A stretch of 9,286 nucleotides of DNA from Synergistaceae bacterium (lineage in GTDB: Bacteria > Synergistota > Synergistia > Synergistales > Aminobacteriaceae): the NCBI GenBank assembly GCA_009776565.1, contig WRNQ01000040.1, positions 478 through 9,763 on the forward strand, read 5' to 3'. Shown here piece by piece: positions 1-7,164 of this stretch (within the stretch, counting starts at the first letter, position 1; the number at the start of each line of letters is the position of its first letter). The position numbers were made by a program, and so were the translations under genes. Under the pieces are notes generated by a model. The model saw only the letters and a program-made list of their open reading frames with translations. It was not told the DNA's origin and did not search any database.

Positions 1-1041
1 CCGCGGGCAAGTGGAAACTATTCGCTGTACGAGGCATTGAGAATGTTCGCAGGTCGCGGTCAGGGAACCGATTGGGAAGCGGCTTCAGGCATTGCCACCC
101 CCAGTACAGTCGAGTGTTCTGTTTATGTGCAAAGACCAAATATGCCGCTTGACATCGCGACAGTGCATTGGATGACAATGGCGCCTCCGGAATTCAACGT
201 ATTTCTCCCTTATTACAGCAACCTTATAACCGAAGTTTACGAGAAGATGCATTCGCCTGACGCAGGCAGGTACAATCCAAGCGGGCAAACCGGATATGAC
301 AATACAAACCCGGATAACAACTCTATGTACTGGGTAATGCGTGAACTCCATACCCAACTCAACCTGAGCGATCTTGTTGAGAGGGCAAGAATCGGAGACG
401 GCGTTCTTGATTTCTGGGCAGGATATCAAAAAGCGCTTATCGCGGATCAGGCGTTAGTCGATCAGCGTATGACCAATGTCCTTAGAAATGAAGGCGTTAC
501 AAGAGCGGAAGAAGTAGCAACCGGAATTTCAATGGCTCTATGCGAGCAAACATATAAGTACGCTAAAGACTTATTGGCTGAAGTAATAGCATTTAAGGCT
601 ACCGGGACCGGCAAATTTGCGCCTTCGTTCAGCGCAACGCCGCTCTATGCAGGACTTGTACCGATTATTACCATTAACACTCAACCGCAGGCAAACACCA
701 CCGTAACGGAGGGCAGTATTTCCGGCTCACTGTCAGTCTCTGCAAGCGCGACGGATGGCGCCACGCTCACTTATCAGTGGTATAGCAACACTGTAAACAA
801 CAATACGGGCGGTACGCCTATAGAAGACGCGACGAACGCGGGCTTCGAATTGCCAACGACGCTTAAAGCAGGAACTTACTATTACTACTGTGTGGTCAGC
901 GCCTCGTACGCGACTCCTATGACTTCCGCTGTGGCGAAAGTGACGGTGCAGGAAGGCGACGGTTGTAATGCGATGGGTTATAGCTATCTTGTATTTGCGT
1001 TATTTGCAACAGTACCGTTTGTTATAAGGAAAAGTAAATAA
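1..1041 (+). CDS. C69-family dipeptidase, C-terminal part, with Ig-like domain and Synerg-CTERM sorting tail (5' truncated by window)
   Basis: The frame is open from base 1, so 346 C-terminal residues are visible and the true start lies upstream. The stretch around residues 37-75, with ECSVYVQRP, VHWMTMAPPEFNVFLP and YYSNLITEVY, resembles the end of the catalytic domain of peptidase family C69 (PepD-like dipeptidases). These are N-terminal-nucleophile cysteine peptidases; the catalytic Cys would be upstream and is not seen. A helical segment follows to about residue 205. Residues 220-317 look like an Ig-like beta-sandwich (LTYQWYSNT, then YYYYCVVSASY). The last 28 residues (GDGCNAMG, a hydrophobic helix, RKSK) fit the Synerg-CTERM sorting signal of Synergistota, implying export and surface or outer-envelope anchoring. 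Family knowledge suggests cleavage of short peptides, perhaps for amino acid fermentation; substrate is unknown. The gene converges on feoB. Confidence 0.82.
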   Translation, partial: PRASGNYSLYEALRMFAGRGQGTDWEAASGIATPSTVECSVYVQRPNMPLDIATVHWMTMAPPEFNVFLPYYSNLITEVYEKMHSPDAGRYNPSGQTGYDNTNPDNNSMYWVMRELHTQLNLSDLVERARIGDGVLDFWAGYQKALIADQALVDQRMTNVLRNEGVTRAEEVATGISMALCEQTYKYAKDLLAEVIAFKATGTGKFAPSFSATPLYAGLVPIITINTQPQANTTVTEGSISGSLSVSASATDGATLTYQWYSNTVNNNTGGTPIEDATNAGFELPTTLKAGTYYYYCVVSASYATPMTSAVAKVTVQEGDGCNAMGYSYLVFALFATVPFVIRKSK

Positions 1042-1157
1042 ATACCAGTTGCGGGCATGTCCCGCGCGATGCAGGGTTAGAAAATTGCGTAGGGGTTGAA
1101 AATTTTCAACCCCTACCGTATATTTTTTAAGGGCATTCCGCCTCCCCGGGCTGGTAC
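1042..1157. repeat. Imperfect long inverted repeat (MITE-like or REP-like element)
   Basis: This non-coding segment folds back on itself over nearly its full length. The left arm (about 1043-1102) starts TACCAG and ends GTAGGGGTTGAAAA. The right arm (about 1103-1156), read in reverse complement, also starts TACCAG and ends GTAGGGGTTGAAAA. Between these blocks both arms contain a looser match (ATGC, then a TTA-plus-A-rich stretch). A small extra hairpin, GCGGG/CCCGC, sits at 1051-1065. The layout resembles a miniature inverted-repeat element, but no clear target-site duplication is visible. Only one copy is in the window, so repeat status is inferred. It may be no more than an elaborate terminator region. 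Confidence 0.45.
1089..1128. terminator. Perfect 28-bp palindrome followed by T-run; probable bidirectional terminator between convergent genes
   Basis: Positions 1089-1102 and 1103-1116 are exact reverse complements (arm GTAGGGGTTGAAAA). On the + strand a six-T run follows at 1123-1128, after a 6-nt gap. On the - strand the palindrome is followed by GCAATTTTCT. It lies about 50 nt past the stop of the C69 peptidase gene and about 220 nt past the feoB stop, so it could end transcription from both. The gap before the T-run and the lack of a defined loop make it a non-classical intrinsic terminator. Confidence 0.55.
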
Positions 1158-1338
1158 GAAAATTGTTCAAGCGCGTCGAATAACCACAATATATGGTGTT
1201 CAATTCCCACAAAATATACTGTATATTGTGATTGAGCAACGATTTCATTCGATTTTCGGACAGTCTATCCGGTTGTTGTAAATTAACCACAACCGGCGTT
1301 CAAAAAACAGAAAGCGGCAGAATTTATCCTGATGGCAA
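1158..1338. other. Non-coding convergent intergenic segment with two small hairpins
   Basis: No convincing gene is seen here; the short open frames lack a good ribosome-binding site and recognisable content. Two inverted repeats are present. CACAATATA (1185-1193) pairs with TATATTGTG (1222-1230), and the second arm also pairs locally as AATATAC/GTATATT (1213-1227). Nearer feoB, CCGGTTGT (1269-1276) pairs with ACAACCGG (1289-1296) around a 12-nt loop. The latter is 40-odd nt past the feoB stop and may protect or end the feoAB transcript, but no T-run follows it on the - strand. Confidence 0.4.
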
Positions 1339-3537
1339 TCAAAATCCCAGCAATCGGACAATAGTGGTAAAAAGGAAGCATAACACTATTCCTATCACTG
1401 TGGGAATCACTATAGAGAGGAGCGCCCATTTATAGCCGCCTGTCTCTTGTTTTATTGTAAGGCATGCGGTGGAGCATGGCCAATGGCATAAACAAAACAG
1501 CATGGTAGAGACGGCGGTCACCCATGTCCATCCGTTTGACACTAACAATGTTTTCAAATCAGACAGGTTATCAAACTCCAAAATTGAGTCGGTGGACAAG
1601 TATGACATGATAATGATGGGAAAAACTATCTCATTCGCCGGGAATCCCAAAATAAATGAGAGTAGTATCACTCCGTCCATTCCCAACAGCCTGGCAAATT
1701 TATCCAGTGAAGATGAGCAGTACTTGAGCAGTGTTACATCACCGACAAAAAAGTTGGCAAACACCCAAATGATCAGACCGGCGGGCGCTGCCACCACAAC
1801 GGCTCTACCCAGTACAATCAATGTACGGTCAAAGATGGAGCGAACGAGTACCTGGGCAATCTGAGGGGTGCGGTAAGGCGGCAGTTCCAGAGCAAAAAAG
1901 GAAGGTTCCCCCTTAAGAATGGTAACAGACAGAAAATGTGAAACCTTAAAAGTAAGAAAAACGCCTAATATAATAACGCCAGCCAGTATTACAGCGGATA
2001 ACAGGGAATCAACAAGACCTCCCCCTACACCCACAAAAAACATCGATATAATGGCTATAAGAGTTGGAAAACGTCCGTTGCAGGGAACGAAATTATTGGT
2101 CAGGATGGCAATGAGTTTTTCACGTGGGGAGTCAATTATACGGCAGCCGGTTACCCCGGCGCAATTGCAGCCAAAACCCATACACATGGTAAGAGCCTGC
2201 TTGCCGCATGCCTTGGCCTTTTTAAAGTAATGATCCAAATTAAAAGCCACTCTCGGCAGATACCCAAAATCCTCAAGAAGGGTGAAAAGAGGGAAAAAAA
2301 TGGCCATAGGCGGGAGCATAACCGCCACCACCCATGCAAGAACGCGATAGACTCCTAAAACCAGCAGACCATGCACCCAATCCGGGGCGCCTAACCACAT
2401 AAATAATTCCGTTAATTGATCTTGGAACCAGAATAGGAAATCCGCCAACAACTCCGACGGATAGTTTGCCCCGGCGATGGTTATCCAGAATGCGCCGCAA
2501 AGCAACGCTATCATTATCGGAATACCCGTCAGTTTGCTTGTAAAGATGCGGTCTAACTTGCGGTCACGACTTCCGCCAATCGCGGTCGGATTCCTGCTCC
2601 CAAAATCGCAAGTACCGCAGCCGACGCAATTCTTGCAACGCGGTGTGACGCTCGCCGCTATTTCCTCCGCAGTGTGCACAATGCGGGAAACGACAATGTC
2701 CTTAAGTTTTTCAACCGTTATATCAGAGGCTTTAAGGGCCTCACGCGCCTCGTTTGCAGCCTTTCTTACATCGGGGTCGTTGAGCGGGTGATTTTTAACA
2801 TGTATTTGAATCTCGTTAAAAAGGGACTCATCCTCCTCTAACATACGAAGTGCAAGCCATGTGCCGCAAAGCTCCCCTCTCAGCTTTTGATCCAGAATAT
2901 CCGCAAGTGGCGCAACAGCATCGGCTACCGCTGCGTCATACTTTATTTTGCGGGGAGTGTTTTTAATCTCCCCCGCGCAAATGGCTTCTGTTCTTTCGAT
3001 TAACTCGGTAAGACCCTCACCGCTTCTGGCAGTAGTCCCCACAACCGGAACGCCCAGTTCTTTTTCCAAAGCCTGAAGGTCAATTACAATGTTCTTCTTT
3101 TTTGCTTCATCAAGCAGATTGACGCAAACAACTACTTTGGGCGTGATCTCTATAACCTGGAGTACAAGATTCAAATTCCGTTCCATAACAGTGGCGTCGC
3201 AGACCACGATGGTGACGTCCGCACCGCCAAACAGAATAAAATCTCTTGCTATTTCTTCTTCCATTGAATGCGCCATAATAGAATAAGTGCCGGGCAGATC
3301 GACTAGTATGTAGTCTTTATCGCGGAAACGATGCGTACCTTTTGCGCTTGCCACTGTTTTACCCGGCCAGTTTCCTGTGTGCTGTCGCATACCTGTTAAA
3401 GTGTTGAACACTGTGCTTTTTCCAACATTGGGGTTGCCGGCCAAAGCAATTATGCGATCCGACGCGTTTGTTTTATTAATATCAAGCATTTCTAAATCAT
3501 TATGATTCATATATTCCATGATATTTACCGCTTTCAT
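1339..3537 (-). CDS. feoB: Ferrous iron transport protein B (FeoB), GTPase-coupled Fe(II) permease
   Basis: FeoB imports Fe(II) across the inner membrane. The 732-residue product has an N-terminal G domain: G1 GNPNVGKST at 34-42, G3 DLPGTYS at 80-86, G4-like NLLDEA at 140-145 and G5-like TTARSGEGL near 168. A helical guanine-nucleotide-dissociation-inhibitor-like region runs to about 295. The polytopic membrane part follows from about 338, with conserved LPPMAIFFPLFTLLEDFGY (about 408), MCMGFGCNCAGVTGC (about 451), NNFVPCNGRFP (about 481) and CLCHWPCSTAC (682-692). These Cys-containing segments are the family's typical pore motifs. Four cysteines in a CX2CX2CX2C pattern (301, 304, 307, 310) sit just before the membrane domain. 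I chose the ATG at 3537 because it overlaps the feoA stop by one base (TAATG), suggesting translational coupling; a second ATG 18 nt further in is also possible. No feoC follows. Confidence 0.95.
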   Translation of the reverse strand: MKAVNIMEYMNHNDLEMLDINKTNASDRIIALAGNPNVGKSTVFNTLTGMRQHTGNWPGKTVASAKGTHRFRDKDYILVDLPGTYSIMAHSMEEEIARDFILFGGADVTIVVCDATVMERNLNLVLQVIEITPKVVVCVNLLDEAKKKNIVIDLQALEKELGVPVVGTTARSGEGLTELIERTEAICAGEIKNTPRKIKYDAAVADAVAPLADILDQKLRGELCGTWLALRMLEEDESLFNEIQIHVKNHPLNDPDVRKAANEAREALKASDITVEKLKDIVVSRIVHTAEEIAASVTPRCKNCVGCGTCDFGSRNPTAIGGSRDRKLDRIFTSKLTGIPIMIALLCGAFWITIAGANYPSELLADFLFWFQDQLTELFMWLGAPDWVHGLLVLGVYRVLAWVVAVMLPPMAIFFPLFTLLEDFGYLPRVAFNLDHYFKKAKACGKQALTMCMGFGCNCAGVTGCRIIDSPREKLIAILTNNFVPCNGRFPTLIAIISMFFVGVGGGLVDSLLSAVILAGVIILGVFLTFKVSHFLSVTILKGEPSFFALELPPYRTPQIAQVLVRSIFDRTLIVLGRAVVVAAPAGLIIWVFANFFVGDVTLLKYCSSSLDKFARLLGMDGVILLSFILGFPANEIVFPIIIMSYLSTDSILEFDNLSDLKTLLVSNGWTWVTAVSTMLFCLCHWPCSTACLTIKQETGGYKWALLSIVIPTVIGIVLCFLFTTIVRLLGF

Positions 3538-3764
3538 TAACACACTAAAACGCAATCAGCATCTTCTGCCCGCATTGCGATTATAGCGCCGCGGATCCCA
3601 TATGCAACCATGTCCTCATTTGGGCACTTTTGGATACAATTTACCCGTGTTCCTTCAACCAACCCCAAATCCTGCAACCGCCTTTTGATGCTGCTTTCGT
3701 TTAGCAGTGAAACAACCTGAGCCCTCTCGCCCTCATGTAAACCGGATAAACTCTTTTCAGGCAT
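3537..3764 (-). CDS. feoA: Ferrous iron transport protein A (FeoA), small SH3-like partner of FeoB
   Basis: This 75-residue cytosolic protein matches FeoA in length and layout. A GLHEGERAQVV strand opens the fold, RRLQDLGLVEGTRVN (28-42) is the family's hallmark, and GIRGAIIAMRAEDADCVLV closes it. FeoA is thought to assist or regulate FeoB-dependent Fe(II) uptake through an SH3-like fold. The start is well supported: AAGGAGG (3772-3778) lies 7 nt before the ATG. It is the first gene of the feoAB unit and its stop overlaps the feoB start. A sigma-70-type promoter lies just upstream, in the 60-nt gap after fliD. Confidence 0.93.
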   Translation of the reverse strand: MPEKSLSGLHEGERAQVVSLLNESSIKRRLQDLGLVEGTRVNCIQKCPNEDMVAYGIRGAIIAMRAEDADCVLVC

Positions 3765-3784
3765 CTAAATTCCTCCTTGGACTG

Positions 3785-3813
3785 ATTATACTTCTTAATT
3801 AAAATTCTGTCTG
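3785..3813 (-). promoter_or_regulatory. Sigma-70-type promoter of feoAB
   Basis: Read on the - strand, CAGACA (3808-3813, 4 of 6 to the -35 consensus) is followed after exactly 17 nt by a perfect TATAAT (3785-3790). The feoA Shine-Dalgarno begins about 6 nt downstream of the -10, so the leader would be very short. The spacer holds the palindrome TTAATTAA (3795-3802), a plausible place for an iron-responsive repressor. It is too short to call a Fur box. The promoter lets feoAB be expressed independently of the upstream co-directional fliD. Confidence 0.6.
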
Positions 3814-3824
3814 AAAGAGAGATT

Positions 3825-6800
3825 TTAGCTGTAATTATTATTATTCCCCGAAAGCGCGCTTGTCACGGTTGCAAGCCATGACGCCTGTTCAGAAAGTTTT
3901 GCAAGAGCTGTTTCAGCTGCTGAAAATGTTCTGTATAACGAATCCGCTTTAGCTTCCAGCCTTCTGTCCGCATCGGCAAGATATTTATTTATTCCGTTTA
4001 TTTCCTGTCTCAGTTGATCTATTGCGCTTGAAACACGCCCCTGCATTCCAACGACACCCGGTGCAAATTCGTATTGAGCGCTGGAAGATAGGCTTGTAAG
4101 GTATTTATCCATCTCATTCATGTTTGAGACCATGAGGTCAGCCACTGCTTCAGCGTCCGTCGTTAAAGCCTCCATAAATTTATCGGTATCAAACTCAAGG
4201 AAACCTGTTTTCGCGTTTGTCCCGATATTGCCCGTTGAAGCTCCTGTTGAAATGCCAACCTGAGACAACATGGTATAGCGATCGTTCAGCCCAAGATATC
4301 TCAGTATGCCAGAACTGTCCTGAACCATAAGCGGTATCTCCGAACCCGGGCTATTGTACGAAGAAGTCAATACTATCTTGCCGTTTCTTACTTCCGCTCT
4401 TCCCATGACTATTTCTTGCGACGGGGTTATCAACTTGTTTTCGTACCCTATAATCGTAGTTCCGTCTGTGCCGTATACGGGAACAGTTTGATAGTAAGGC
4501 GTCCCAAGCTCTTCGGAAGTATAGTTATATTTCAGAGCTTCATTTATTTTTTCTGCGGCATTTTGAAGCGTATCGTTCTCGGATAGGAAAACCTGAACCG
4601 CAAAACCGCCTATGTTTGCTTCCTCTTTCTTTAAGCTCCCGTCTGGCTGTCTGATATCAACTGTTATCGTTGATTTTGCTCCTCCGAGCCTCACTGTAAA
4701 GAATCCTTCACCTTTAAAACCCGCGTCTCCAAGCGTTCCATATAGAGTTTCCCGACCAGTGCGCGATTGAAAAGCAATTGCCTGAGAAAAAGACGTGATA
4801 TCCCGCAACTTATTTTTTGTGGCGGATAACAGTCTGTCTCCGTGAAGCAGTCCCCACCTCATCCGGAAATCATCTCCGCTTAGAGTAGCCGCCTGGCTTT
4901 CGTCAACGGCTTTTTCGGACATTTTTATGTTTATCCAGTCCATAAGCTCATTGTATAAATCAATATATTCCTGGAGCGCGAGGACTGCTTTTTCAGCGTC
5001 CTGAGTGACGTCCAACTGAACTTTGCCGGGTCCCTTCACGTTCAGCGTTAATCCCAACAGGCTGACAATGTTTCCGTCGTCGTCAAAAACTGTGTCGCTC
5101 TCGGTGAATACTATATTATTTGTATTATATGTCCTTATTTCACCGTCGTTTATCCTTATCTGCGCATCCTGTCCTTCGGTGTCCTTTGGATCGCTGTAGC
5201 CCCTGAAGCCAAGAAGTTCAAGTATTCCGTCTCCGTTATCGTCAAAAGAGAACATGTTCATATTGCCGGTATACTCAATTGTATAATCCTGTCCGCGCGC
5301 TTGAACGTCAGGACGCAAATTTGGTGCTGCCGAGGGCGGGGTCCATGTCACTGTAAAAGTTGAGCTTGTCCAGGGTGGGCCATCCGGTACTCCATTTACA
5401 GTGTAGCTTCCTTCAAGGACGTTTTCTCCGGGAAATGTGAATCCGGATTCTCCATAGATAAGACCATTATCCGCGTAAATTTTACCGTCAAGAGCTCCTG
5501 CCGGAGCGTCAACAAAAGGTATCACAGAACGGTCTATTTCAAACTCATCTTCAGCGTTGCGTACTATACGGTTCGTATAAGTGTGGGTCGTCGTATTGGC
5601 GCCGGATGTCGATGTATATACCAGTTTCAGGTCGTACGAACTTCCCGGTTCCGGAGCGGTAGCTCCCGCTTCAGTTTTCCACCTTACGGACACCTGGTTT
5701 CCTAAAGTTCCATCGCCAACTATATCAAAGTCAACGCCTTCAACCCAGGTTTGAATCCCCTGGGTAATGACAGCCGTACCATTGCCTTTCATATAGCTGC
5801 TGTAAGTTGGCGCCGAAGCGTTCGTTGTAACGGTTGAGTTCCCGGATGGAGAAACTGAAATTATCTCTGCGTAGCCGCTGTCGTATTGAGGAATATCAGC
5901 GGCGATACGCGTAACGGCTGGGAAGCGCCAGAGCTCGTCAGCCACACCGCCTGCCGGAGTATATTTCACGTCGTATACGGCATAGTCAGGCGGACGATTC
6001 GCGCCGAGCCACCTTATGCCATCCTTCTCAATTTTATAATCAACATTTTCATCATAAATGGTTCCGTTCCATTCAATCTCAAAACTACCCGGCAAAACTA
6101 CGTTCCCATATTGGTCATACATAAACGTATGTTCAGAGAATATGCTGTCGTGCATCGGGTCCTCCGAGCCCGTCCTCGCTCGCTCGACACTATAACCTAA
6201 GACATCCGAAGGATCAGGAACATATCCCAAACTGTATGAACTGCCTGCAGTTACGGCTTTTGGGTCCCAGTCGCGCCAGCGTATTTCATTCCCAACGATA
6301 TCGAAGTCAATTCCGAGCTGATAAGTGCGTTCAACTCCCGAATTGTCCTTTCCTTTTATAACTACAGAACCGTTAATTATTTCATTTTTCAGATCGGGAT
6401 AAAAATTTAATGTGTCATTCCCTATATTGGAGCGTTTTATTGTATCTGAAAGCTTTCCGTCGCTTCCTGCGCCGGTCTTTGTGCTTCTGACAACAAGTTG
6501 CCCGTTGACAACGCTCGCAACGACGTCAAGCGGCACAGTAGGGGTAGTAATATCGCGCGCGTTGTTTATCTTTCTCGCGATATCTTCAAGAGTATCCGTT
6601 GCACTTACTGTTATTTTTCCCCTTTTTCCCCCTACATTGATGTAAAAAACTGAGTCCATTCCAACTTCCGAACCGGAAAGGGACTTGCCATACCGGCTCA
6701 TAGTAGTGGCTTTTTGTATCACTTCTATATCATAGTTCATTATTTTGGCATCGCTTGTAACGCTTGCCGTAAGTACCGACTGAGGCAGGCCGTTACTGTC

Positions 6801-7043
6801 CAGCCTTGCTATTTCAGTTGTCTTGGCCTTATATATTGAAGGAAGTTTTAATGTAGTAAGCTTTGTCTGAAGCGCGCGGATAGATTGATTGAATTCTTCA
6901 TAAACGGAAATTTTCCGTTCAAGATTGTCGCGTTTCGTGACCATAGGCAAATAAGCTTGTTGTGATTTTGAAATAATTTCGTCTACCATCGCTCCCCAGT
7001 CAATACCTGACACAACGCCCGGAATGCTGAAAGTTGCAGCCAT
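3825..7043 (-). CDS. fliD: Flagellar filament cap protein FliD (hook-associated protein 2), unusually long
   Basis: FliD caps the growing flagellar filament outside the cell and guides flagellin folding. The N-terminus (FSIPGVVSGIDWGAMVDEII, then a coiled coil to about residue 68) is typical of FliD_N. Residues 131-196 fit a flagellin IN-type motif, and a second such unit is suggested at 782-895 (FTVRLGG, DTLQNAAEKINEA, GKIVLTSS). The C-terminal domain is typical: EYIDLYNELMDWI (692-704), GLLHGDRLL (731-739), GFLEFDTDKFMEAL (947-960) and a terminal helical coil to NNNNYS. The centre (about 220-600) is an expanded variable region with repeated beta-type modules. Common FliD lengths are about 450-700 residues, so 1072 is long. 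AAGGAGGG at 7051-7058 supports the ATG at 7043. There is no fliS or flaG in the window; the next gene on this strand is feoA. Confidence 0.93.
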   Translation of the reverse strand: MAATFSIPGVVSGIDWGAMVDEIISKSQQAYLPMVTKRDNLERKISVYEEFNQSIRALQTKLTTLKLPSIYKAKTTEIARLDSNGLPQSVLTASVTSDAKIMNYDIEVIQKATTMSRYGKSLSGSEVGMDSVFYINVGGKRGKITVSATDTLEDIARKINNARDITTPTVPLDVVASVVNGQLVVRSTKTGAGSDGKLSDTIKRSNIGNDTLNFYPDLKNEIINGSVVIKGKDNSGVERTYQLGIDFDIVGNEIRWRDWDPKAVTAGSSYSLGYVPDPSDVLGYSVERARTGSEDPMHDSIFSEHTFMYDQYGNVVLPGSFEIEWNGTIYDENVDYKIEKDGIRWLGANRPPDYAVYDVKYTPAGGVADELWRFPAVTRIAADIPQYDSGYAEIISVSPSGNSTVTTNASAPTYSSYMKGNGTAVITQGIQTWVEGVDFDIVGDGTLGNQVSVRWKTEAGATAPEPGSSYDLKLVYTSTSGANTTTHTYTNRIVRNAEDEFEIDRSVIPFVDAPAGALDGKIYADNGLIYGESGFTFPGENVLEGSYTVNGVPDGPPWTSSTFTVTWTPPSAAPNLRPDVQARGQDYTIEYTGNMNMFSFDDNGDGILELLGFRGYSDPKDTEGQDAQIRINDGEIRTYNTNNIVFTESDTVFDDDGNIVSLLGLTLNVKGPGKVQLDVTQDAEKAVLALQEYIDLYNELMDWINIKMSEKAVDESQAATLSGDDFRMRWGLLHGDRLLSATKNKLRDITSFSQAIAFQSRTGRETLYGTLGDAGFKGEGFFTVRLGGAKSTITVDIRQPDGSLKKEEANIGGFAVQVFLSENDTLQNAAEKINEALKYNYTSEELGTPYYQTVPVYGTDGTTIIGYENKLITPSQEIVMGRAEVRNGKIVLTSSYNSPGSEIPLMVQDSSGILRYLGLNDRYTMLSQVGISTGASTGNIGTNAKTGFLEFDTDKFMEALTTDAEAVADLMVSNMNEMDKYLTSLSSSAQYEFAPGVVGMQGRVSSAIDQLRQEINGINKYLADADRRLEAKADSLYRTFSAAETALAKLSEQASWLATVTSALSGNNNNYS
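5613..6368 (-). repeat. Repeated modules in the variable domain of FliD
   Basis: At least two modules share a clear pattern: G-[I/V]-DFDIVG, a short turn, an RW pair, then A/P-x-GSSY-x-L-x-Y. They span FliD residues about 226-275 (DNA 6219-6368) and 422-477 (DNA 5613-5780). A more diverged copy lies between them at residues 318-363 (ENVDYKIEKDGIRW, then VYDVKY), and a partial one at 560-592 (FTVTW, then GQDYTIEY) lies outside these limits. The relation is visible in DNA: 6292-6310 and 5716-5734 agree at 17 of 19 bases. This indicates internal duplication of a surface beta domain. Confidence 0.65.
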
Positions 7044-7121
7044 TTACAACCCCTCCTTGAGTTGGAATATCTGCTTGGAAATACTCATGTTTTAAATATC
7101 TATATAATTTTGTCGGTAACT

Positions 7122-7150
7122 TTTATAAAAAAATGATAGACGTGCTACAA
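7122..7150 (-). promoter_or_regulatory. Possible fliD promoter
   Basis: On the - strand, TTGTAG (7145-7150) is followed after 17 nt by TATAAA (7122-7127), about 80 nt before the fliD start. The -10 is good and the -35 is weak. I found no convincing sigma-28 motif, although sigma-28 is common for late flagellar genes. This -35 overlaps the -10 of the rightward promoter, so the two divergent promoters may compete. Confidence 0.35.
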
Positions 7151-7151
7151 T
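7123..7151 (+). promoter_or_regulatory. Extended -10 promoter for the rightward hypothetical gene
   Basis: TGCTACAAT at 7143-7151 is an extended -10 element (TG, one base, TACAAT). The matching -35 position (7123-7128, TTATAA) is poor, as is usual for extended -10 promoters. A transcript starting near 7158 would have a leader of about 64 nt containing the hairpin at 7165-7193. Confidence 0.45.
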
Positions 7152-7164
7152 AAAGTGAGACTTG

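Noticed and set aside
1000..1290. - strand frame of 96 codons in the convergent intergenic region
   Set aside because: It runs through the palindrome and the peptidase 3' end, has no good ribosome-binding site, and its composition is atypical.
1469..2791. Several + strand open frames of about 100-130 codons inside feoB
   Set aside because: They are antisense to a strongly conserved feoB, have no Shine-Dalgarno of note, and their translations resemble no protein; they are shadows of feoB.
3538..3555. Upstream TTG start for feoB (six extra residues)
   Set aside because: It lies inside feoA; the ATG overlapping the feoA stop is a more usual coupled start.
3831..3843. Short trinucleotide repeat at the 3' end of fliD
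   Set aside because: Only four AAT codons (NNNN); too short to suggest phase variation.
5886..6645. Two + strand open frames inside fliD
   Set aside because: Antisense to a clear fliD reading frame, without a ribosome-binding site or recognisable content.
7044..7160. Sigma-28 flagellar promoter for fliD
   Set aside because: TAAA and a CCGACAA-like block are present on the - strand, but they are only a few bases apart instead of about 15.
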